Shown here one piece after another: positions 7,873 to 15,947 of a stretch of 32,188 bases of DNA. This DNA is from Mycobacterium sp. ST-F2. Its GTDB lineage: Bacteria; Actinomycetota; Actinomycetes; Mycobacteriales; Mycobacteriaceae. The number at the start of each line of letters is the position of its first letter. The stretch's first letter is position 1. Location: NCBI RefSeq assembly GCF_001905655.1, contig NZ_JMHT01000049.1, positions 1 to 32,188 on the forward strand, given 5' to 3'. A program made the position numbers and the translations under genes. The notes under the pieces were generated by a model, which saw nothing but the letters and a program-made list of their open reading frames with translations, ran no database searches and was not told where the DNA came from.

Positions 7873-8235
7873 CTACACCGCGTCCGACTCGATGAGCTCG
7901 GTCGCGGCGAGCGCCGACGCCAGGTCGTCGTGCCGGAAGGCCGAGGTGACGTGGTCGTGAACCACGCGGAACGCTGTCGCCGCCTCACGATCGGCACCGC
8001 CGCCGGTGATCGTCTGCTCGACCACCACGACGCCGTCGTGCACGAACATCCGGCCAACCGTCGACTTCTCGTCGAGGTCGGTTGCCCAGGCGCGCAACGC
8101 ATTCCGCCCCTGGGTGGCCCCGTTGGCGTCACCGATCTCGATGTCACCGCTGGACAGCTTGTCCAGGGTGTCCAGGTCGCGGTCGTTGAGGGCGTCGATC
8201 CAGGCGAGAACCGTCGCGATCTCGGAAGTCGTCAT
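7873..8235 (-). CDS. SnoaL-like (NTF2-fold) protein
   Basis: The 120-residue protein begins MTTSEIATVLAWIDALNDRD and shows the NTF2/SnoaL pattern: an N-terminal helix, SSGDIEIGDANGATQGRNALRAWA, then curved strands such as STVGRMFVHDGVVVVEQTI and RVVHDHVTSAFRHDDLASAL. The family includes cyclases, isomerases and non-catalytic binders, so no reaction is assigned. ATG 8235 was chosen because the family pattern begins there and AGGTAGG lies just upstream. It is the last gene of a tight minus-strand unit with the isomerase-like protein and the P450 (20-nt gap). Confidence 0.8.
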   Translation of the reverse strand: MTTSEIATVLAWIDALNDRDLDTLDKLSSGDIEIGDANGATQGRNALRAWATDLDEKSTVGRMFVHDGVVVVEQTITGGGADREAATAFRVVHDHVTSAFRHDDLASALAATELIESDAV

Positions 8236-8255
8236 GTCTGCGAACCTACCTGACC

Positions 8256-9005
8256 TCAGAACGCCGAGTGGTCGACCCAGCGCTGCCACACGGCCGCGTC
8301 GCCGATCACTTCCAGGCCGGCCTCCGCGGCCGTCTGCCGGCGGTTGACGGCCAGCAGCAGCCCAGATGCCAGACCACGCACTGCCGCATCACCTTTGGCG
8401 TGCTGGTGCGACCAGCCGAGGCCGTCCTCGTCATTGACCACCAGCCACTCGCCCGTCGGGCCCAGTTCGGTCTCAAAGGCATGCAGGTGCAGCGACCGCC
8501 CGCGCTCCAGCGGCGGGTCGGCAGGCGAGGCCATCAGCGCGACGCGTTCCAGCGTCTCGGTCACGCCGTCGGCAGCCAGCTCGGGATCGAGCACGAACGG
8601 AAGGCCCAGTGCCAGAGCAGCATCGGCGCGGTGCACGGTCTGCTCGTGCAGCCGGCGCCGGATCCACCACCCGGCGGGCTTGGGCCCGATGAACGTCCAC
8701 ACCTTCGCGTCCGACCCGACATGTTCGACGGCGTCGATCAGGGCCTGGGCACCGGCGTTCAGCCAGTCGATGGCACCGTCGAGGTCCTCCGGCGGTTTCC
8801 CGTCGCGCACCTCGCGGGGATCGAGGGGCTCCTTCCGATGCTCGGCGACGATCTGGGCGCACCAGCGGTTACCGCGTCCGACGTGTTTGAACAGCTGCTT
8901 GAGCGTCCACCCAGGACAGGCGGGTACCGGAGTATCCAGGTCGGCATTGCGGATGATGTCGCCGAAGGCGGCGGTTTCCTCGATCAGGGCTGTGCGGAAG
9001 GCCAT
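8256..9005 (-). CDS. Maleylpyruvate isomerase-family (mycothiol-dependent, DinB-fold) protein
   Basis: The 249-residue protein begins MAFRTALIEETAAFGDIIRN and has the N-terminal DinB-like four-helix domain. The metal-ligand pattern is clear: a first His in CPGWTLKQLFKHVGRG and the Glu/His pair in RRLHEQTVHRADA. A smaller C-terminal SCP2-like domain ends with DAAVWQRWVDHSAF. Such proteins (TIGR03083/TIGR03086 type) use mycothiol or bind a divalent metal; the founding member isomerises maleylpyruvate. The substrate here is unknown. The ATG follows the P450 stop codon after one base, so the two are almost certainly translationally coupled and may act on the same pathway. Confidence 0.85.
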   Translation of the reverse strand: MAFRTALIEETAAFGDIIRNADLDTPVPACPGWTLKQLFKHVGRGNRWCAQIVAEHRKEPLDPREVRDGKPPEDLDGAIDWLNAGAQALIDAVEHVGSDAKVWTFIGPKPAGWWIRRRLHEQTVHRADAALALGLPFVLDPELAADGVTETLERVALMASPADPPLERGRSLHLHAFETELGPTGEWLVVNDEDGLGWSHQHAKGDAAVRGLASGLLLAVNRRQTAAEAGLEVIGDAAVWQRWVDHSAF

Positions 9006-9006
9006 T

Positions 9007-10320
9007 TCACGACGGTACCGCTGCACGCGCCTGCCCGAGTGCGATCGGCAATGCCGCCCAGCCGCGGAGCACGCGAGTATCGCGCCGGGTGCCGGGCCCA
9101 GCGAGTTGTGCATCGGGGAACCGCTCGAAGAACGTCCGCAGACCCACCTCGCCTTCGGACCGAGCCAGCGCCGCGCCGAGGCAGAAATGCCGTCCGCCAG
9201 AGAAGGAATGGTGCTTGCCGGCGTTGGCCCGGGTGACGTCGAACCGGTGCGGATCGGGGAAGACGGCCGGGTCACGGTTGGCGCCGGCGAGGTAGATGAC
9301 GACGGGCTCGCCGGCGCCCACGTGGTACCCCGCGATGTCGACGTCCACCTTGGCGATGCGCGCCGACAGCTGGACCGGTGAATCCAGCCGCAGGATCTCC
9401 TCGACGGCTCCCGGCCACAGTTCGGGCTGCGCCAGCAGCAGGGCCAGCTGATCGGGATGCTGCAACAACATTCGGATGCCATTGCCCAGCAGGTTCACCG
9501 TGGTCTCGAACCCGGCCGCCAGCACGAGCCCAGCGGTGGCCCGCAGTTCTTCGTCGTTGAGCCGGGCGCCTCCGTCGCTGGCGGCGATGAGCTGGCTCAT
9601 GAGGTTGTCGCCGGGGTTGGCGCGCAGCGCCCGGAGGTGGTCGCTCAGCCAGGTGTTGAACCCATCCAAACCGCCTTCAACGCTCAGGTATTGCTGCCAG
9701 GTCAGCCCGATGTCCAGGCTGGGCGCGGCCAGTTCGCCGAACTCGAGGATATGTGAGCGGTCGTGCTCGGGCACACCGAGGATGTCCGCGATCACCGTGA
9801 CGGGCAGCTGCGAGCAGTAGCTCTGCACGACATCGACGGTGTCCCCCGCCGTCAGTTCGTCGATCAGCCCGGTCGCGGCCTCCTGCACCCGTTCCCGCAA
9901 TGCCGCCACGGCCCGCGTGGTGAACACCGCCGAGACGGTCTTGCGGTAGCGGGTGTGCTGCTCGCCGTCGACCGACAGCAGCGATGGCGGCAGCAGCGGA
10001 TGCAACCGGCCCTTGACGGTGGTCTTGCTCTCCAGCCAGCCGAGGGCGCCGGGCAGCGTCCCGCCGATCTGCGTGACGGTGAAGTCGTCGGAACGCAAAA
10101 TCTGGTGCACGAGAGCATGATCCGCGGTGATCCAGGCGGCCCGGCCACGGTACATCCGGCCGCGGCTGCGCAGTTCGTCTGCGAACGCGCCCGGGTCGGC
10201 CCGCACCGACGGGTCGGCGATGAGCCGGCCCTGCAGGTCGCCGTGCCGCGCGCCGTATGCGGCGAGCTTGCGGATGACGGCGTGCAGGGCGAACCAGTTG
10301 AGCCGTTGCCTCAGCGTCAT
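9007..10320 (-). CDS. Cytochrome P450, CYP140-like
   Basis: The 437-residue P450 has an I-helix AGFETT motif, the EEILRLDSPVQ segment of the ExxR helix, and the haem loop FSGGRHFCLGAALAR with ligand C380. From memory it is collinear with mycobacterial CYP140 (Rv1880c): the N-terminus (RLNWFALHAVIRKLAAYGARHGD), FGELAAPSLDIG and the C-terminal RRDTRVLRGW all match. The substrate of CYP140 is not established. ATG 10320 is preferred to ATG 10350 because TAAGCT lies 7 nt upstream (leaderless pattern) and it matches the family start. It heads a unit with the isomerase-like and SnoaL-like genes. Confidence 0.9.
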   Translation of the reverse strand: MTLRQRLNWFALHAVIRKLAAYGARHGDLQGRLIADPSVRADPGAFADELRSRGRMYRGRAAWITADHALVHQILRSDDFTVTQIGGTLPGALGWLESKTTVKGRLHPLLPPSLLSVDGEQHTRYRKTVSAVFTTRAVAALRERVQEAATGLIDELTAGDTVDVVQSYCSQLPVTVIADILGVPEHDRSHILEFGELAAPSLDIGLTWQQYLSVEGGLDGFNTWLSDHLRALRANPGDNLMSQLIAASDGGARLNDEELRATAGLVLAAGFETTVNLLGNGIRMLLQHPDQLALLLAQPELWPGAVEEILRLDSPVQLSARIAKVDVDIAGYHVGAGEPVVIYLAGANRDPAVFPDPHRFDVTRANAGKHHSFSGGRHFCLGAALARSEGEVGLRTFFERFPDAQLAGPGTRRDTRVLRGWAALPIALGQARAAVPS

Positions 10321-10327
10321 GTTGCCG

Positions 10328-10333
10328 AGCTTA
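10328..10333 (-). promoter_or_regulatory. -10 box of a leaderless P450 transcript
   Basis: Read on the minus strand this is TAAGCT (TAnnnT), 7 nt before ATG 10320, with no ribosome binding site between. It supports the shorter P450 start. Confidence 0.45.
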
Positions 10334-10374
10334 GGCACGCCCGGCAGCATCGGGCTACATACTGCAGTCGGAAA

Positions 10375-11703
10375 TCAGGGCGTCAGATTGCGGCCCAGCG
10401 CATACACCCGCCAGCCCGCGGCCTGCCACTTCGCGACGTCGAGGCAATTGCGGCCGTCGACAATCACTTTCGCGCGCACCGTGCCGGCCAGCTGTTCGGG
10501 GTCCAGGTCCAGGAACTCCTGCCACTCGGTCAGGACCAGCACGGCGTCGGCGCGGTCACAGGCCTCGAGGACGGAGGTCGAGTAGTTCAGCGTCGGGAAA
10601 ACGCGGCGCGAGTTGTCCATGGCCTTCGGGTCGTAGACGTTGACGGCCGCACCGTTGAGTTGCAGCATGCCGGCGACGTTCAGGGCGGGAGAGTCTCGGA
10701 CGTCGTCGGACTCGGGCTTGAACGCCGCGCCCAGCACCGCGATGTTGGCGCCCAGCAGCGTGCCGCGACACGCCTTGGTGGTCAGCTCCACCATGCGGGT
10801 GCGGCGGCGCATGTTGATGCTGTCGACCTCGCGCAGGAAGGTCAGCGCCGGGTCGGCACCCAACTCTCCGGCGCGGGCCATGAAGGCGCGGATGTCCTTC
10901 GGCAGGCAGCCACCACCAAAACCCAGGCCCGCGTTGAGGAATCGGCGCCCGATGCGGGGGTCGTGACCCAGCGCGTCGGCCAGCACGGTGACGTCGGCGT
11001 TGGTCGCCTCGCACACTTCGGCAATGGCGTTGATGAACGAAATCTTGGTGGCCAGAAAGGCGTTCGCGGAGACCTTGACCAGCTCCGCGGTCTGCAGATC
11101 GGTGAGCAGGAACGGGACGCCCCGCTCGAGAATCCGGGCGTACAGCGCACGGACCGCCGCTTCGGCGCGCTGCGAATCCGCTTGCACGCCAAGCACGATG
11201 CGGTCGGGATGCAGGGTGTCCTTGACGGCGAATCCCTCGCGCAGAAACTCGGGGTTCCAGGCCACCTCGACGTCGATGCCGGCCCGTGCCAGCGCACGCG
11301 CGTGCGCCCCGAGTTCAGCGGCGGTGCCGACCGGAACCGTCGACTTGCCGACGATCACCGCCGACCGGCGCAACCGCGGCACCAGGGTGTCGATGACGGA
11401 GTACACGTGCCGCAGGTCGGCGCCGTACTCCCCCTTCTTCTGCGGCGTACCCACGCCGAGGAAGTGCACGTCGCCGAATTCGGCGGCGTCGTCGTAACTG
11501 GTGGTGAAATGCAGGCGCCCGGCTTCGACGTTGTCGCGCAGCAGCTTTCGCAACCCGGGCTCGTAGAACGGGATGTCACCGGCTGCCAGCTTCGCGATCT
11601 TGCCGGGGTCGATGTCGACGCCGAGGACCTCATGGCCGAGTTCTGCCATGCCGGCGGCGTGCGTCGCCCCCAGATAGCCGGTGCCGAAAACGGTGCATCT
11701 CAT
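10375..11703 (-). CDS. udgA: UDP-glucose 6-dehydrogenase
   Basis: The 442-residue enzyme oxidises UDP-glucose to UDP-glucuronate with two NAD+, in the cytoplasm, for cell-surface sugars. It opens with the Rossmann motif FGTGYLGATHAAGMAELGHEVLGVD. It carries the GKSTVPVGT and EFLREG segments, a central LVKVSANAFLATKISFINAIAE helix, and the catalytic Cys C266 in GFGGGCLPKD. A second Rossmann-like domain holds LGAAFKPESDDVRDSP. Length matches the mycobacterial UdgA family. ATG 11703 is chosen since the nucleotide-binding strand begins at once. TATCAA 6 nt upstream could be the -10 of a leaderless mRNA. It lies 54 bp upstream of the P450. Confidence 0.95.
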   Translation of the reverse strand: MRCTVFGTGYLGATHAAGMAELGHEVLGVDIDPGKIAKLAAGDIPFYEPGLRKLLRDNVEAGRLHFTTSYDDAAEFGDVHFLGVGTPQKKGEYGADLRHVYSVIDTLVPRLRRSAVIVGKSTVPVGTAAELGAHARALARAGIDVEVAWNPEFLREGFAVKDTLHPDRIVLGVQADSQRAEAAVRALYARILERGVPFLLTDLQTAELVKVSANAFLATKISFINAIAEVCEATNADVTVLADALGHDPRIGRRFLNAGLGFGGGCLPKDIRAFMARAGELGADPALTFLREVDSINMRRRTRMVELTTKACRGTLLGANIAVLGAAFKPESDDVRDSPALNVAGMLQLNGAAVNVYDPKAMDNSRRVFPTLNYSTSVLEACDRADAVLVLTEWQEFLDLDPEQLAGTVRAKVIVDGRNCLDVAKWQAAGWRVYALGRNLTP

Positions 11704-11773
11704 ACCGCCTTGATAGGCAGTCGCCATGAGCGCCGCGCTACGCGACACTGAGCGTCAGGCCAACGGCAGGTGA

Positions 11774-13345
11774 CTACTTCGGGGCGCAGAAGATCAGGAA
11801 GCAGTTCTGCTTCGGCTGCTTCGGCTTCTTGCCGGAGTCACCGGGGTAGTCGCCCGGGTAGCCGTTCGAGCCGCCCGGGTACTGGTTGCCCGGGTAGCCG
11901 TTGCCGGGGTACTGGTTTCCGGGATAGCCGTTGCCGGGGTAGTTGCCCGGGTAGCCGTCGTCATCGTGGCCACGGCCGCCGCGACTCGGGTAGTCCGGGT
12001 AGCTGTTGCCCGGATCGACCGGAACCCACTGGGGCTGGCGCTGACGCGGCGCCCATGGGTTCCAGACGGGCGGCTGCTGCCCGGGCATCACATAGACCGG
12101 CGGCGGCAGCACTGCCGGAGCCGGGTCAGGCACGGCCGCCGGCGGAGGCACGACGGGAGCGGCCGGTACGTCGGGCATCGACACCGGGACGGGTGCCGGA
12201 GCCGGCGCGGGGGCTTCCGGGGCAGGTGCGGGCACGTGCACCTGCGGCGCGGATTCCTTGACGACCTGCGGCGCTTCGACGTGGCGCGGCGCCGGGGCCG
12301 CCACTTCTGGTGCCGGTTCCGGAACCGCGACGGGGGCCGGCGCAGGGGCCGGAACCGCGGCGGGCGGCGGCGCGGGTGCGACGACCGGAGCGCTGGGCAC
12401 AATGGCGGCCTGCGCGGGCGCGGGCCGTTGGTCGACCGTCGGCCGGATGCTCACCGCCAGCGAGATGGCAAGGGCCACAACGCCGACGACGAAAATGGAG
12501 GTGAGCGCACTACCCACGAGCAGGAAGGGCTTGCGACCCTGATCGGCGACCACCGGGGCGTCGCCCAGCTCGTCGAAGCCGAACTCGTCGGCGGTCAGCA
12601 GCGGCGCCGCGAGCGGAGCAGCGGCGGCGACACCACCCGGTGTGGCCGAGTAGGCCAGGCCGGCCGTGGCGGCGTCGAACATCGGCGCGTTGGCCGAGGC
12701 GAGGGCCGCACCACGGGCCAGCGCCAGGTCGGCGTCGCCCGGGGCGTTCACCGGGATGTCGAGCAGTTCGGCCAGGTGCGCCTGCACCGCGGTGACGTCG
12801 ACGCCGGAGCCGACGACGAACATGCCCTGCGGCGACGTTTCGGCGGTGGCGACGGCGGCGGCCATGTCACCGAGCACGGCCATGGCGTCGGTGCTGTGCA
12901 GGCTGCGGCTCAGGACCTTGGAGATGGAGCCGTCGGAATCGACGACGGACATGGTCGCGGTGTCGCGGTCGACGAACAGCAGACCGGTGCTCGAGTAGCC
13001 GACGGCCTGACCGGCGGCCTGCGCCAGCGAGCCGGCGGCATGCAGCTCGGAAACCATCATGACGTCCTTGACGCCGGCGGCGTCCAGGGCGTCGCGCAAC
13101 CGCGCGGCAGCGTCATGGTCACTCCAGGCGACACCCACCGATTTCAGATGGTGGCCGCCTTCCTCGGCGCTCTCCCGGGTGCCCAGAATGGCGCTGACAA
13201 CCTGCTCGACCGGCGTTGCTGAATCGTCCGCCGCAGTCGTTTCGAAAACATCGTGGTCGACGATCGCGCCGTCGGCCTTATCACCCTCAACCAGCGCCAT
13301 ACGCACCGTGGTTGGCGTCATAGACACACCCAGAACGATGTCCAC
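11774..13345 (-). CDS. Mycobacterial membrane protein with actin/Hsp70-like N-terminus and Pro-rich tail (DUF7159-like)
   Basis: The 523-residue protein begins VDIVLGVSMTPTTVRMALVEG, which resembles the first strands of an actin/Hsp70-type ATPase fold. The fold continues to ~230 (GLLFVDRDTATMSVVD, GMFVVGSGVDV). One membrane helix follows at ~275-300 (LLVGSALTSIFVVGVVALAI). Next come ~160 Pro/Ala-rich residues and Tyr-Pro-Gly-Asn repeats, ending in KQNCFLIFCAPK. The fold likely faces the cytoplasm and the Pro-rich part the envelope (inference). From memory such proteins are restricted to mycobacteria and annotated DUF7159; the function is unknown. GTG 13345 is chosen because GGAGGG ends 3 nt before it; the frame extends further upstream. 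Confidence 0.8.
   Translation of the reverse strand: MDIVLGVSMTPTTVRMALVEGDKADGAIVDHDVFETTAADDSATPVEQVVSAILGTRESAEEGGHHLKSVGVAWSDHDAAARLRDALDAAGVKDVMMVSELHAAGSLAQAAGQAVGYSSTGLLFVDRDTATMSVVDSDGSISKVLSRSLHSTDAMAVLGDMAAAVATAETSPQGMFVVGSGVDVTAVQAHLAELLDIPVNAPGDADLALARGAALASANAPMFDAATAGLAYSATPGGVAAAAPLAAPLLTADEFGFDELGDAPVVADQGRKPFLLVGSALTSIFVVGVVALAISLAVSIRPTVDQRPAPAQAAIVPSAPVVAPAPPPAAVPAPAPAPVAVPEPAPEVAAPAPRHVEAPQVVKESAPQVHVPAPAPEAPAPAPAPVPVSMPDVPAAPVVPPPAAVPDPAPAVLPPPVYVMPGQQPPVWNPWAPRQRQPQWVPVDPGNSYPDYPSRGGRGHDDDGYPGNYPGNGYPGNQYPGNGYPGNQYPGGSNGYPGDYPGDSGKKPKQPKQNCFLIFCAPK
11838..11956 (-). repeat. Tandem YPGN coding repeats
   Basis: These bases encode a run of GYPGN/QYPGN/DYPGD units near the C-terminus of the DUF7159-like protein (from about residue 464). 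The nucleotide repeat is nearly exact, so unit number may vary between strains. Confidence 0.75.
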
Positions 13346-13569
13346 TGACCCTCCAATAGTGTTCGCTACGCTATCTAGGCCGACGCCGAGAATCCCCTGC
13401 CGCGCAGACCACAACCAGATACTTCATCGCAGCGAACGGCGGAGTCGTTACCGATTCCCCCAGCTCATCGAGCCACGATGCAGTTCTTGCCGCGGCGCTG
13501 GCTGACAGAGTCCCGCCAATGCCGGTGGTTCAACCCTACCCGCGTTCGGCGTAGATGACCTAAGCAGTT
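13346..13569. other. Intergenic stretch between amt and the DUF7159-like gene
   Basis: No convincing gene is seen in these 224 bases. The end next to the DUF7159-like gene holds its GGAGGG ribosome binding site and, on the minus strand, a TAGCGT box about 20 nt further upstream that could be a -10. No clear terminator for amt was found. Confidence 0.4.
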
Positions 13570-14880
13570 TCAGGCCTCTTCGGCATCCGGGCGGGGCTGC
13601 TTGAGCAGATCGGTGAGAGAGCTGGAAGCCGACGGCCGGCGGGTGCCCAGGTGGCCGTGCACGCCCTCGGCGTATGCGGTTTCGGCGTGCTGGGTGAAGT
13701 CGACCCCTGCCGTTTCGTCCTCGGCGCTGAGCCGGAAACCCATGACCTTGTCGATGATCTTGGCCAACACGAACGTCGCTGTGAACGCGTACGCCGCGAC
13801 GACAGCCATGGCCAACAGCTGCTTGCCCAGCTGGGCGAAACCGCCGCCGTAGAACAGGCCGCGGACGCCACCGGTCATGACGTCGGTGGCCAGCAGACCG
13901 ATCAGGACGACGCCGACCACACCGCCGACGAAGTGCACGCCGACCACGTCGAGCGAGTCGTCGTAGTTGAGCTTGAACTTCAGACCGACCGCGAACGAGC
14001 AGACCACACCGGCCAGCAGGCCGACGATCAGTGCGCCCAAGGTGTTGACCGTGCCGCACGACGGGGTGATGGCGACCAGGCCGGCGACGACGCCGGACGC
14101 CGCGCCGAACGTCGTCGGCTTGCCGTCGCGCACCTGCTCAACGGTGAGCCACCCCAGCATGCCCAGACAGCCCGCGACCAGGGTGTTCAGGAAGATCGCC
14201 GCGGCGGTGCCGTTGGCGGCCAGCGCTGAGCCGGCGTTGAAACCGAACCAGCCGAACCACAGCAGGCCCACACCGAGCAGAACGAACGGCAGGTTGTGCG
14301 GGCGCATGGCGTCCTGCTTGAAGCCGATGCGCGGGCCCAGCACGATGGCCAGCGCCAGCGCCGAGGCACCCGACGCGATCTCGACGACCAGGCCGCCCGC
14401 GTAGTCCAGGGCGCCCATTTTGGCCAGCCAGCCGTCCGGACCCCAGACCCAGTGCGCGATGACGCTGTAGACGACGATGGCCCAGACCGGCACGAAGACC
14501 ATCCACGCCGAGAACTTGGCCCGGTCGGCGATCGCGCCGCTGATCAGGGCGGCCGTGATGATCGCGAATGTCAGCTGGAAAGTGGCGAACAGCAGCTCGG
14601 GGACGGCGCCGTGGTTGGTGCTGGGGCCGATGCCGAGCATGCCGAAGTGTTCGAGGTTGCCGAGGAAGCCGTCGCCCTCGGAGAACGCCAGCGTGTACCC
14701 CAGCAGCAGCCACGCCACCGTGACCAGCGGGATCGAGATGAAGCTCATCATGATCATGTTGAGCACGCCGGTCGTACGGACCATGCCGCCGTAGAAGATG
14801 GCCAGACCCGGGGTCATCAGCAGGACCAGGGCGGTGCTCGCGAGCAGCCAAGCGGTGGCGGCGGGATCGATGCCTTGCAC
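13570..14880 (-). CDS. amt: Ammonium transporter (Amt/MEP/Rh family)
   Basis: The 436-residue protein has about eleven membrane helices. It begins MQGIDPAATAWLLASTALVLLMTPGLAIFYGGMVR, with the Amt signature ALDYAGGLVVEIASGASAL and the pore histidines expected in IAHWVWGPDGW and VGVHFVGG. A cytoplasmic C-terminal tail of ~60 residues (VDFTQHAETAYAEGVHGH onward) is where PII proteins regulate the family. It conducts ammonium across the inner membrane. GTG 14880 is chosen because GAAGGAG lies 7 nt before it; a TTG at 14898 is possible. No glnK lies next to it. A GlnR-type box 43-80 bp upstream suggests induction under nitrogen limitation. Confidence 0.95.
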   Translation of the reverse strand: MQGIDPAATAWLLASTALVLLMTPGLAIFYGGMVRTTGVLNMIMMSFISIPLVTVAWLLLGYTLAFSEGDGFLGNLEHFGMLGIGPSTNHGAVPELLFATFQLTFAIITAALISGAIADRAKFSAWMVFVPVWAIVVYSVIAHWVWGPDGWLAKMGALDYAGGLVVEIASGASALALAIVLGPRIGFKQDAMRPHNLPFVLLGVGLLWFGWFGFNAGSALAANGTAAAIFLNTLVAGCLGMLGWLTVEQVRDGKPTTFGAASGVVAGLVAITPSCGTVNTLGALIVGLLAGVVCSFAVGLKFKLNYDDSLDVVGVHFVGGVVGVVLIGLLATDVMTGGVRGLFYGGGFAQLGKQLLAMAVVAAYAFTATFVLAKIIDKVMGFRLSAEDETAGVDFTQHAETAYAEGVHGHLGTRRPSASSSLTDLLKQPRPDAEEA

Positions 14881-14922
14881 GTGGGACTCCTTCGACAATC
14901 TTGACGAGGATGTATCGGTGGC

Positions 14923-14960
14923 GTTTCGGGCGCGCGGCGACTGCGTTTCCGACGTGTTAC
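14923..14960 (-). promoter_or_regulatory. GlnR-type nitrogen-control box upstream of amt
   Basis: Read on the minus strand, the order is GTAAC, 6 nt, GAAAC, 6 nt, GCCGC, 6 nt, GAAAC. The published actinobacterial GlnR box is gTnAC-n6-GaAAC-n6-gTnAC-n6-GaAAC. Three of four half-sites match exactly and all three spacings are exact; the third half-site (GCCGC) is degenerate. It lies in the amt promoter region, where GlnR would be expected. Confidence 0.75.
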
Positions 14961-15021
14961 ACCAGCCTCACAGTGCTGTTCGGGATCACCGCCGAGTGGC
15001 CACTCATGGCACGCGAATCGC

Positions 15022-15037
15022 GGTTTCGCGTGAAACA
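15022..15037. promoter_or_regulatory. parS-like 16-mer
   Basis: GGTTTCGCGTGAAACA agrees at 14 of 16 positions with the chromosomal parS consensus TGTTTCACGTGAAACA, including both GTTTC and GAAAC arms. The central four bases are GCGT instead of ACGT. It could be a ParB site or a chance palindrome in the sodC upstream region. Confidence 0.35.
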
Positions 15038-15078
15038 ACGGGCGGTTAGACGGCGTCCGATCCGGGTATGCGGATGTG

Positions 15079-15933
15079 ATGTTGAAGCGCGCGACTGTAG
15101 CTACTGCCCTGCTCACCGCACCTGTGTTCGTGCTCGGAGGTTGCAACTCCAGCCGGACCAGCACCACGCCCTCGACCGCCGCGCCGCCGACCACCTGGGC
15201 CCAGGCCAATCCGTCGGCCATGAATGTGGTGTTGAAGACGTCCGACGGCAGGCCCGTCGCCAATGCGTCGATCGATTTCTCCGACGGCTACGCCACCGTG
15301 ACCGTGGAGACCACCGGCGGCGGCATCCTCGCCCCCGGCAGCCACGGCATGCACATCCACTCCGTCGGCAAGTGCGAGGGCGACTTCACGTCCGCCGGTG
15401 GCCATCTGCAGGTCGCGGGGCACACCGGGCATCCGTCCAGCGGTGATCTGACGCCGCTGAATGTGCGCGGCGACGGCAGCGGGAAGGTCGTCGCGACGAC
15501 TGACGCGTTCACCGAGACCGGTCTGAAGGGGCCGGAGGGCAGCGCGCTGATCATCCACCAGGGGCCGGACAACTTCGCCAACATCCCGCCGCGGTACACG
15601 CACGACGGCCAGCCTGGTCCGGACGCCGAGACCCTGGCGACGGGCGACGCGGGCGGACGGGTCGCGTGTGCGGTGCTGGCGCCGGCTGGTGCTTCTTTGT
15701 CTGCCTCCACGTCGACGTCGACCGTCACTCAGACGACCGCTGTGCCGGTGGCGCCGCCGGCTGTTTCGACGACAACTGTCACGACTTCACCGACGACGTC
15801 GTCTACTACCCCTTCTACTTCTTCTTCTGCGACCACCACGACTACTTCGGCGACGGTGCCGACGACGACCACCACGACGCCCACCAGCCCAGTTGGGCCG
15901 ATGAGCCCGATGAACCCGATGCCGGGTGGCTGA
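15079..15933 (+). CDS. sodC: Cu/Zn-type superoxide dismutase lipoprotein with Ser/Thr-rich C-terminal tail
   Basis: The 284-residue protein starts with a lipoprotein signal peptide ending in the lipobox LGGC (~residue 22). It should be exported and lipid-anchored, where it would dismutate superoxide. The Cu site is visible in HGMHIH (H89, with H92/H94), in GGHLQVAGHTGHP and in ALIIHQGPDNFANIPP. The paired Cys are in GKCEG and GDAGGRVACAVL, the latter also holding the active-site Arg. The short metal loop follows the mycobacterial SodC pattern, in which the zinc site is lost. About 80 residues of Thr/Ser/Pro follow (TTTVTTSPTTSSTTPSTSS, ending SPMNPMPGG), absent from the M. tuberculosis protein. 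ATG 15079 is used; GTG 15076 is an equal alternative. Confidence 0.92.
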   Translation: MLKRATVATALLTAPVFVLGGCNSSRTSTTPSTAAPPTTWAQANPSAMNVVLKTSDGRPVANASIDFSDGYATVTVETTGGGILAPGSHGMHIHSVGKCEGDFTSAGGHLQVAGHTGHPSSGDLTPLNVRGDGSGKVVATTDAFTETGLKGPEGSALIIHQGPDNFANIPPRYTHDGQPGPDAETLATGDAGGRVACAVLAPAGASLSASTSTSTVTQTTAVPVAPPAVSTTTVTTSPTTSSTTPSTSSSATTTTTSATVPTTTTTTPTSPVGPMSPMNPMPGG

Positions 15934-15947
15934 GTTTCTTGGGTTTG

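Noticed and set aside
8268..9381. Two plus-strand frames of over 300 codons opposite the isomerase-like and P450 genes
   Set aside because: Both overlap well-supported minus-strand genes and show no motif.
9763..11751. Long plus-strand frame opposite udgA and the P450
   Set aside because: Antisense shadow: the minus strand encodes recognisable catalytic motifs, while this product has none.
13415..13569. Possible small RNA or extra gene between amt and the DUF7159-like gene
   Set aside because: No stable hairpin, T-run or coding pattern was found.
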